This document shows, in pieces, positions 6,854 to 12,279 of a stretch of DNA of 14,903 nucleotides. The stretch's first letter is position 1; each line of letters opens with the position of its first letter. The notes under the pieces are model-generated. The model searched no databases and was not told the origin of the DNA. It saw nothing but the letters and a program-made list of their open reading frames with translations. Made by a program: the position numbers and the translations under genes. Source of the DNA: Gracilibacteraceae bacterium (GTDB lineage: Bacteria; Bacillota; Desulfitobacteriia; Desulfitobacteriales; Syntrophobotulaceae); the NCBI GenBank assembly GCA_031255985.1, contig JAIRRL010000001.1, forward strand, positions 1-14,903, read 5' to 3'.

Positions 6854-8035
6854 ATGAAGTATTACAAAATGGATCGCCATGTGAGTGTGGTCAGCGACGC
6901 GGAGTTGGAGCGCCGCTGGCAAGTCACCAGAAAATTCATGCAACAACAGGATATAGACTGTCTCATTCTGTTTGGGATGGAAGCCAGGCAGGGCGGCGTT
7001 ATTCGTTACTATTGCGACTGGCCGGCGGATTTCTGCCATTACGGATCGTTTCTGCTGTTTCCGAAAGAAGGAGAAATGGCGCTTTTTGCGCACGGCCCCT
7101 TCATGAATAACGCTATGCCTTACGGAGCGCGCGGCCTGGAGTTGAATTTCGGCGCTCCCTATACAAACAACTGGCTCGCTTGCAAGGACTATTTTACCGG
7201 CCCGGCTGTGGATTGGCTGAAAAAAAGAGGCTATCAAAAGCTGGGAATTTACCACCCCAGCGTGGTGCCGCTCTATTTTACAGACTATATTCTGGCCAAT
7301 TTGCCGGGAGCGACCATCGTGAACGCGGACGAAGGCATTGATCTCATTCGGGCGCGCAAATCGCCGGAAGAGTTGGAAATCTTGCGCCATGTGGTCAAAA
7401 TTCACGATACAGCTTATGCCGCCATTCCCATTTACCTTAGACCGGGGCGGCCTGAACGCGATGTAGCCGCCGACATCAAAAAAGCCTGTTGGGACTTGGG
7501 AGCTGAGGCCGTCAATATAATGATCGGTTCGGATCCTCAAAAGGGGCCGCATAAATTCTTTGAATTGCAAAACCGGGTCATTCAGGAAGGCGACGCAGTG
7601 GATCTGCTGGTGGAGGTGAACGGACCCGGCAGCTACTGGGGCGAACTTTCCCGCATGTGGGTGGTAGGCGGCGAACCTTCGCCGGAACTGGAAAAAGGCG
7701 TGAGAGATTCCCTGCGTATACAGGCGGAACTGGCAGCGGCCGCCAAACCGGGAGTCAAAGCGGCGGAGCTGCGCAATATTTTGCTGAAATTTGAGGAAGA
7801 CAACGGTTATTTCAAAGAAGGCCGCTTCTTTGGTCACGGGCAAGGGACGGACATGGTGGAGCGCCCCGCTTATCAGCCGGAAGAAACTATGGCGCTGGAA
7901 GAAAACATGTTCCTGTCCATCCACCCGGCGATGGAAACAGAAACATCCTGGGCTTTCAACACCGATAATTATTTGGTCACGAGCACTGGGGCAATTCGTC
8001 TGAACGAGACTGCGCAAGGCATTTTCCGGGCCTAG
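6854..8035 (+). CDS. Creatinase-like (M24-fold, pita-bread) hydrolase, paralogue 2
   Basis: Second copy of the same family, 393 residues. It is collinear with the upstream gene: both start with M-(I/K)-x-Y, both have SDAELERRW near residue 20 and FPKEGEMA near 75, and both end in (K/G)IF. The altered active-site set is kept exactly: E254 (LVEVNG), E264 (GELSR), H328 (GHGQG), VERP following, H357 (SIHPA) and D371 (TDNYLVT). Such conservation between diverged paralogues argues that the altered residues are functional. The histidine of the creatinase type is present in GPHKFF. The ATG at 6854 follows GAGAGGAG; the in-frame GTG at 6818 would add twelve residues with no family match. It is likely co-transcribed with paralogue 1. 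The pair may form a heteromer or act on successive or related substrates (inference). Confidence 0.85.
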   Translation: MKYYKMDRHVSVVSDAELERRWQVTRKFMQQQDIDCLILFGMEARQGGVIRYYCDWPADFCHYGSFLLFPKEGEMALFAHGPFMNNAMPYGARGLELNFGAPYTNNWLACKDYFTGPAVDWLKKRGYQKLGIYHPSVVPLYFTDYILANLPGATIVNADEGIDLIRARKSPEELEILRHVVKIHDTAYAAIPIYLRPGRPERDVAADIKKACWDLGAEAVNIMIGSDPQKGPHKFFELQNRVIQEGDAVDLLVEVNGPGSYWGELSRMWVVGGEPSPELEKGVRDSLRIQAELAAAAKPGVKAAELRNILLKFEEDNGYFKEGRFFGHGQGTDMVERPAYQPEETMALEENMFLSIHPAMETETSWAFNTDNYLVTSTGAIRLNETAQGIFRA

Positions 8036-8047
8036 CCGGCAAAGCGG

Positions 8048-8095
8048 GCTTTAGCGGCGGCGAAGGCAGAATTTTCGCCGGCCGCTAAAGCTTTT
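8048..8095. terminator. Rho-independent terminator between convergent genes
   Basis: Arms 8048-8064 (starting GCTTTAGCGGC) and 8074-8091 (ending GCCGCTAAAGC) pair over 17 bp with one bulged base around a 9-nt loop, followed by TTTT (8092-8095) and C-rich sequence. It lies just after the hydrolase stop and overlaps the last codons and stop of the LysR-type gene on the other strand. It ends the hydrolase transcript; use in the reverse direction is less sure because no T-run follows there. Confidence 0.8.
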
Positions 8096-8993
8096 CCGGC
8101 AAGAGAGGACGGTCGAAGGCGCTCAACACATAGTTGATGAAAGTTCGCGCCAGGCAGCTCATCTGTTTATGCTTGGAATAAGCAAAGCAGACATGCCAGT
8201 CGAAATCAGGTTCAGTGAAAGGAATGGCCGTGATTTCCGGATAGCGGTCAAATTCCAGCAAAAGATGTTCAGCCGTGACCAGCAGACCGCGCCCGCTCAG
8301 GAGCAATTTTTTCAGCAGACTGACTTCCATTGAACTGAAAACGATATGGGGTTCAAAGCCAAGTTGGCGGCATTTGCGAACGATCGCGCGGTAAATATAG
8401 GTGTCTTCTTGGTTAGTGATTATTTCCTGGCCGCGCAAGTCCCTGACGCTGACCGAAGTTCGGCGCAGAAACGGATGATCTTTGTGGGCAAACAGCATAA
8501 ATTTTTCCGTTTTAATGCTTGTGTATCTCAAACGCTCCAAATCCTCAGGCCGTTCCATGCAGGCAAATTCCACTTTACCGGCAAGAAGGAGCTGTTCAGC
8601 TATCGAATCAGGGCAGATCTCCCGCCGTAAATCTATTTGCGGATAAGTTTCGTGAAAATTAAGCAGGATTTCCGGCGACAAACTGTTCAACGCTCCGTAA
8701 GTTATCGCAAAAGGCACCAGCCCATGCTTAATGTGAAACTGATTATACACATCTGTCTCAAAACGGTGAAAAGCGTCGAGAATTTTTTCCGACGCCTGCA
8801 GCAGATATTCTCCTTCGTCTGTCAAACGCAGACCGTCATGAACGCGAGAGAACAGGGCTACTTGCAGTTCTTCCTCCATAATTTTCAATATTTTGCTCAG
8901 GGCTTGCTGGGATATATACAGATTTTTCGCTGCTTTGGTCAGGCTGTGATGGCGGCAGATTTGCACAAAATATCTTAACTGTTTGATATCCAT
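8085..8993 (-). CDS. LysR-family transcriptional regulator
   Basis: 302-residue LysR-type regulator of normal family length. Residues 1-60 form the winged helix-turn-helix: MDIKQLRYFVQICRHHSLT, then AAKNLYISQQALSK (about 21-34) with the typical recognition helix, followed by the linker helix. Residues about 90-300 make the periplasmic-binding-protein-like effector domain. The start used is the ATG at 8993-8991 with AGGAGGG three bases upstream; a longer reading adds eight residues with no family match. It is convergent with the hydrolases and divergent from the TRAP operon, the classic arrangement for a LysR regulator and its target. Matching dyads at both flanking promoters suggest it controls both. 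The effector is presumably the imported compound or a product of the hydrolases (inference). Confidence 0.94.
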   Translation of the reverse strand: MDIKQLRYFVQICRHHSLTKAAKNLYISQQALSKILKIMEEELQVALFSRVHDGLRLTDEGEYLLQASEKILDAFHRFETDVYNQFHIKHGLVPFAITYGALNSLSPEILLNFHETYPQIDLRREICPDSIAEQLLLAGKVEFACMERPEDLERLRYTSIKTEKFMLFAHKDHPFLRRTSVSVRDLRGQEIITNQEDTYIYRAIVRKCRQLGFEPHIVFSSMEVSLLKKLLLSGRGLLVTAEHLLLEFDRYPEITAIPFTEPDFDWHVCFAYSKHKQMSCLARTFINYVLSAFDRPLLPEKL

Positions 8994-9070
8994 GAACCCT
9001 CCTGAACGGAAGCACATCTTCAGTTCGTCAGAAAACCTGATCTTTGGCCGACTTTATATGCTTCATTAAC

Positions 9071-9099
9071 AAAATAGCACAGCAAAAGATGTTTTGCAA
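9071..9099 (-). promoter_or_regulatory. Probable promoter of the LysR-type regulator
   Basis: On the minus strand TTGCAA (9099-9094), 17-base spacer, TATTTT (9076-9071), each 4/6 to consensus. It is overlapped by GCAAAA-GATG-TTTTGC (9082-9097) and by AAAGATG (9085-9091) paired with CATCTTT (9104-9110), which could be autoregulatory sites. Leader about 70 nt. Weak but well spaced. Confidence 0.4.
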
Positions 9100-9110
9100 C
9101 CTGCATCTTT

Positions 9111-9130
9111 CCTGAAATCCCCTGAAATCA
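9111..9130. repeat. Tandem 10-bp direct repeat CCTGAAATC(C/A)
   Basis: Two adjacent copies at 9111-9120 and 9121-9130 differ only in the last base. The period of 10 bp places both on the same face of the helix, upstream of the predicted lysR-type promoter. The meaning is unknown and it may be chance. Confidence 0.5.
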
Positions 9131-9188
9131 GACCGCGCTGTTCTCTTGCGGCAGGCAAAGAAAGGCGGAATGGCGGTTAACAGCTTAA

Positions 9189-9203
9189 ACAACTTTAAGT
9201 TGT
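9189..9203. promoter_or_regulatory. Candidate LysR-type operator of the TRAP promoter
   Basis: ACAAC-TTTAA-GTTGT, dyad centre at 9196, 53 bp upstream of the TATAAT at 9249 and thus near -65. It has the same arms, the same 5-bp spacing and the same distance as the dyad at 5428-5442. The octamer ACAGCTTA (9180-9187) adjoins it and also occurs at 5450-5457. It is the likely recognition site of the divergent LysR-type regulator. Confidence 0.6.
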
Positions 9204-9224
9204 GGCTGTAACAAAACTTGTTTG

Positions 9225-9254
9225 TTGTACGAACTTTTCAAATTGAAATATAAT
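9225..9254 (+). promoter_or_regulatory. Promoter of the TRAP transporter operon
   Basis: TTGTAC (9225-9230), 18-base spacer, TATAAT (9249-9254). The -10 is perfect and the -35 keeps TTG. Start expected near 9261, leaving a leader of about 67 nt. The promoter lies downstream of the ACAAC-N5-GTTGT dyad. Confidence 0.7.
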
Positions 9255-9260
9255 AAAGAC

Positions 9261-9273
9261 AACTTTCATCCGA
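9261..9273. repeat. 13-mer shared in inverse orientation with the hydrolase promoter
   Basis: AACTTTCATCCGA, exact reverse complement of 5501-5513. It starts six bases after the TATAAT box, at the expected +1. See the partner entry; function unknown. Confidence 0.6.
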
Positions 9274-9313
9274 TCCGGAATCCCGTCAATACTGTCAATT
9301 ATGACGCCAGAAA

Positions 9314-9320
9314 AAGGAGG
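9314..9320 (+). promoter_or_regulatory. Ribosome binding site fixing a TTG start for the TRAP receptor
   Basis: AAGGAGG lies seven bases before TTG at 9328. The upstream in-frame ATG at 9301 has no ribosome site and would spoil the signal peptide with an acidic, glycine-rich extension. TTG at 9328 gives a normal lipoprotein signal (MFKKKN...). Confidence 0.8.
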
Positions 9321-9327
9321 AATCATT

Positions 9328-10383
9328 TTGTTCAAGAAAAAGAATTTGCTCCGAAACTTGCTATCGATCACGCTTCTGGTTCTCCTGGCCGCAGCCTGTG
9401 GTTCTACCCCCGCCGCTCCGGCGGGCGGAAACGCTACCACGGCGGGGGACGGTTCCACCGGCGATCTGCCCAAAGTCACCTGGAAACTTGCCACTCAATC
9501 TGCCGACAATGTATTGTTTGCCGTCATGCTCAAAGAGTTAGCGACGGAAGTGTCAAATCGCACCAACGGCGGTTTTACCATGCAGGTTTACACCAACGCC
9601 TCTTTAGGCTCTGACCGTGAAATAGCGGAAGGCGTGCAATCCGGCATCATTGACTGCGGCCAGGTCACTTATGCGGTGCTGGCAAACTTCTGTCCCGCTT
9701 TGGGAGTTTCCGATCTTCCGTACCTGATACCAGACTGGGACGCCGCAAAAATATTTCTGAATTCGGAAATCCAGGATATCCAGGCGGCAGCGCTGGCGGA
9801 AAACGGATTTTATTCTTTGGGATCGGTCTGTTACGGTTTCCGGCAATGCACGAACAATGTGCGCCCCATTAATACACTGGAAGATTTTGTTGGCATAAAG
9901 TTCCGGGTTATGCAGAGCGACATCTATATCGCCACATTTAAAGCTTTGGGGGCTTATCCTGTCGGTATGGCCAAGGCGGAAGTCATAACCGCGTTGCAGC
10001 AGCATACGATTGACGGTCAGGAAAACCCCATGGAGATCAATTTCAACGAAGGCATGGCCGATGTGCAAAAATATCTGTCCAAAACGTCCCATGTGGCAGC
10101 GATTGCCGGTTATGTCGCCAACCCCCGGTCATATGAGGCGTTGCCGGATGAATACAAAACCGTCCTGAACGAAGTGTTTGATGAATATCGCGCTAAAATC
10201 ATTGACGGTTATCAGCGGGAAGAGGATGAATTCGCTCAGAAATTGGTAGAAGCTGGCATGGAATACAACGAAGTGTCAGAGGAAAACTTGGCAGAATTCC
10301 GGCGGGTGTGCCAGGAACAGGTGTGGCCGCAGTTTGCGGATCAATTTGCCGACCAGCTGGCGGTCATTGAAACTCTCTTTTAA
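9328..10383 (+). CDS. dctP: TRAP transporter solute-binding lipoprotein (DctP family)
   Basis: Extracytoplasmic receptor that captures an organic anion and hands it to the DctQM membrane complex. 351 residues from the TTG at 9328. Residues 2-23 are a lipoprotein signal (KKK n-region, hydrophobic core), with lipobox LAAAC giving C24 as the lipidated residue, then a low-complexity Ser/Ala/Gly/Thr linker. The mature part matches DctP/TRAP-T receptors: WKLATQS near the start, IAEGVQSGIIDCGQV, GIKFRVMQS, and the hallmark ITALQQHTIDGQENP. The arginine in KFRV (R193) is where DctP proteins form the carboxylate salt bridge, so a carboxylate ligand is likely. The exact ligand is not readable. It is first in the operon, followed by a hairpin before dctQ that may favour higher receptor levels. 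Possible client of the Lgt encoded at 383. Confidence 0.93.
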   Translation: MFKKKNLLRNLLSITLLVLLAAACGSTPAAPAGGNATTAGDGSTGDLPKVTWKLATQSADNVLFAVMLKELATEVSNRTNGGFTMQVYTNASLGSDREIAEGVQSGIIDCGQVTYAVLANFCPALGVSDLPYLIPDWDAAKIFLNSEIQDIQAAALAENGFYSLGSVCYGFRQCTNNVRPINTLEDFVGIKFRVMQSDIYIATFKALGAYPVGMAKAEVITALQQHTIDGQENPMEINFNEGMADVQKYLSKTSHVAAIAGYVANPRSYEALPDEYKTVLNEVFDEYRAKIIDGYQREEDEFAQKLVEAGMEYNEVSEENLAEFRRVCQEQVWPQFADQFADQLAVIETLF

Positions 10384-10402
10384 AATTTAACATTGCCTCA
10401 GG

Positions 10403-10429
10403 AGAATCCGGCGGTTACCGCCGGATTCT
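10403..10429. repeat. Perfect 12-bp hairpin between receptor and membrane subunit genes
   Basis: Arms AGAATCCGGCGG (10403-10414) and CCGCCGGATTCT (10418-10429) pair perfectly around TTA. No T-run follows, so it is not a standard terminator. Its position after the receptor gene suggests a 3' stabilising or partial-attenuation structure that skews expression towards the receptor (inference from other binding-protein operons). Confidence 0.8.
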
Positions 10430-10451
10430 TCACCTAGAATGGAGGAATGGT

Positions 10452-10976
10452 TTGAAACATCTGAGGAAAATCAGCGCGGGAATTGATAAAGTCGCAATCA
10501 TTGTCACTTTAGCCGCGATCATTGGCTATATCACGGTCATGTTCACTCAGGTCGCGCTGCGCAATCTGGCGCCTAAATACGCCCTGCCTTGGGCGGACGG
10601 CGTTTGCCGTTACTGCTTCATTTGGGCTTCGTTTATGGGGGCAGCTCTGGCAGTCAAACGGCGTAAGCATATCGCGATTACTATCGTCAGCGATTCACTG
10701 AAAGGATTCGCTGGTAAAATATGCCACTTATTTATAGCGGTGGTTTTCCTGGCTCTGCTTATCACAACCTTTAGCGTCGGCGTCAAAGGCGTTATGCTGA
10801 CCAGCGTGCAAAAGTCAGACACTTTGCCTATCGCCGCCGCCTGGATCTACGCCGCGATTCCTGTTGGCGCCCTGTTCAGCCTGTTTCAGCTCTTCGTCAC
10901 CACGCTGGAAGATTTTATGGATCCAGGCGGTAGCCGGAGCGCTGCGGACGGGAGCAAAGAGGAGGGCGCAATATGA
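10452..10976 (+). CDS. dctQ: TRAP transporter small membrane subunit (DctQ family)
   Basis: Small integral membrane subunit that pairs with DctM in the sodium- or proton-driven TRAP complex. 174 residues with four hydrophobic helices (about 14-36, 50-68, 86-108 and 126-148), the DctQ layout. Conserved-type features include the RNL segment after helix 1, the W(A/T)D...R(Y/F)...W segment (WADGVCRYCFIW), and the loop GAALAVKRRKHIAI. The start is TTG at 10452, five bases after GGAGGA (10441-10446). The only nearby ATG (10447) is in another frame and stops at once, so the TTG is well supported. The 3' end overlaps dctM by 4 bp. The tail after helix 4 is hydrophilic and probably cytoplasmic. Confidence 0.92.
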   Translation: MKHLRKISAGIDKVAIIVTLAAIIGYITVMFTQVALRNLAPKYALPWADGVCRYCFIWASFMGAALAVKRRKHIAITIVSDSLKGFAGKICHLFIAVVFLALLITTFSVGVKGVMLTSVQKSDTLPIAAAWIYAAIPVGALFSLFQLFVTTLEDFMDPGGSRSAADGSKEEGAI

Positions 10977-12238
10977 GTCTGATAATCATGTTCCTGGTAT
11001 TGGCGATTTGCCTGGTGATTGGAATCCCGGTTGCGGTTTCCATAGGCGTTTCTTCCTTGTCTTATCTGCTGCTGGCCGACATAAATCTCTATGTTATGAT
11101 TCAGCGTATGTACGCCGGTTTGGACACGATGACTCTAATTGCCCTTCCCGGTTTTATTCTGGCCGGCGACTTGATGGATCGAGGCGGTCTGGCCCGGCGG
11201 CTGGTTCGTTTCTGTGACATGGCCGCCAGCCGGATCGCCGGCGGGCTCAGCATTGTCACCGTTTTGACCTGTATGGTCTTTGGCGCGATTTCCGGTTCCA
11301 ATGTGGCGACGACGGCGGCGGTTGGCGGCATCATGCTGCCGGAGATGGCAAAACGCAATTATGATAAGGCATACGCCGCAGCGGTGGCGGCCACCGGCGG
11401 TATTCTGGGGGCGATTATTCCGCCCAGTCTCGGCATGGTAGTATACGGTTCCACCACTGGCGTTTCCATTACCAATATGTTCAAAGCAGGGATTCCCACC
11501 GGTCTCCTGATGGGGGCCATCGCAGGCAGTCTCTGTTTTTATTACGGCAAAAAATTCGGCTACAGCGGTTCGGGAACGAAATATACGTTCAAGGAATCCT
11601 TGCAAATTACAAAAGAAGCCCTCCTGGCTTTCGGAGCGCCGGTCATCATTCTGGGCGGCATCTTTTCCGGCAAGTTCACGCCTACGGAAGCTGCGGTTAT
11701 TTCAATTGTTTACGCCATTTTGATCGGGAGTTTTGTTTATAAAGAACTGGATCTGAAAGGCTTGCTCGAAACATTACTCAAGGGTTCTGTTACTTCGGCC
11801 TGCATTCTGTATATCATAGCCTACGCCACAATGTTCGGCTGGATTATCGCCGCCGAGCAGGTTCCGGTTGCGGCGTTCAGCGCTATCGAAGCCTTTACTA
11901 CCAACAAGTATATCATCCTGCTCATGGTTAATTTTGTCTTGCTCCTGGCTGGCATGTTTATGGAAAGCAGCGCCATAATCATAATTACGGCGCCCCTCCT
12001 TGCCCCCTTGGCTGCAATGCTGGGCATTGACCCGATTCACTTTGGCATTATGGTCATCATCAACATTAATATTGGCTGCCTAACGCCGCCGTTCGGGGTG
12101 TGTTTGTTTACAGCCTCAATGATCAGCGACGTGCCGGTGCAGAAGATCATACCCAAGTTGACTCCATTTCTTATCGCTTACGTGGTGGGACTGCTTATTA
12201 TCACCTTCATTCCCCAAATTTCCCTTTTATTGATATAA
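10973..12238 (+). CDS. dctM: TRAP transporter large membrane subunit (DctM family)
   Basis: Main translocation subunit of the TRAP complex, in the cytoplasmic membrane. 421 residues, the normal DctM length, with 11-13 hydrophobic segments of the ion-transporter fold. Visible family segments are LPGFILAGDLMDRGGLARRLV near residues 60-80, GAISGSNVATTAAVGGIMLPEM near 105-125, AAVAATGGILGAIIPPS, FTPTEAAVISIVYA, and the C-terminal GCLTPPFGVCLF. The start ATG is in an ATGA overlap with dctQ and has GAGGAGGG upstream. No clear terminator follows before the convergent clpB. As with all TRAP systems, transport should be uptake driven by an ion gradient, not ATP (family knowledge). The substrate is set by the receptor. 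Confidence 0.95.
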   Translation: MSLIIMFLVLAICLVIGIPVAVSIGVSSLSYLLLADINLYVMIQRMYAGLDTMTLIALPGFILAGDLMDRGGLARRLVRFCDMAASRIAGGLSIVTVLTCMVFGAISGSNVATTAAVGGIMLPEMAKRNYDKAYAAAVAATGGILGAIIPPSLGMVVYGSTTGVSITNMFKAGIPTGLLMGAIAGSLCFYYGKKFGYSGSGTKYTFKESLQITKEALLAFGAPVIILGGIFSGKFTPTEAAVISIVYAILIGSFVYKELDLKGLLETLLKGSVTSACILYIIAYATMFGWIIAAEQVPVAAFSAIEAFTTNKYIILLMVNFVLLLAGMFMESSAIIIITAPLLAPLAAMLGIDPIHFGIMVIININIGCLTPPFGVCLFTASMISDVPVQKIIPKLTPFLIAYVVGLLIITFIPQISLLLI

Positions 12239-12279
12239 TATCCTTTGCAATAATATCTGCTGAACGGACGCCGGGTTTT
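12239..12279. other. Short convergent gap between dctM and clpB
   Basis: Forty-one bases with no recognisable hairpin-plus-T-run. A GGACGCCGGG/CCCGGCGTCC pair (12266-12275 and 12310-12319) spans into clpB with a 34-nt loop and is not a typical terminator. Confidence 0.5.

Larger units (their letters stand above)
8994..9327. other. Divergent regulatory region between lysR-type gene and TRAP operon
   Basis: 334 bp without a gene. From left to right it holds: the leader and ribosome site of the LysR-type gene; its probable promoter at 9071-9099 within small inverted repeats; a tandem CCTGAAATC repeat at 9111-9130; the ACAAC-N5-GTTGT dyad at 9189-9203; the TRAP promoter at 9225-9254; the shared 13-mer at 9261-9273; and the TRAP ribosome site at 9314-9320. 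No small ORF with a credible ribosome site was seen. Confidence 0.7.

Noticed and set aside
6812..8017. 401-codon open frame on the minus strand across the second hydrolase
   Set aside because: The plus-strand gene has clear family motifs and a ribosome site; the reverse frame gives a low-complexity protein without a domain.
9301..9327. ATG start for the TRAP receptor at 9301
   Set aside because: No ribosome site, and it adds an acidic, glycine-rich stretch before a normal lipoprotein signal. TTG 9328 follows AAGGAGG at 7 bases.
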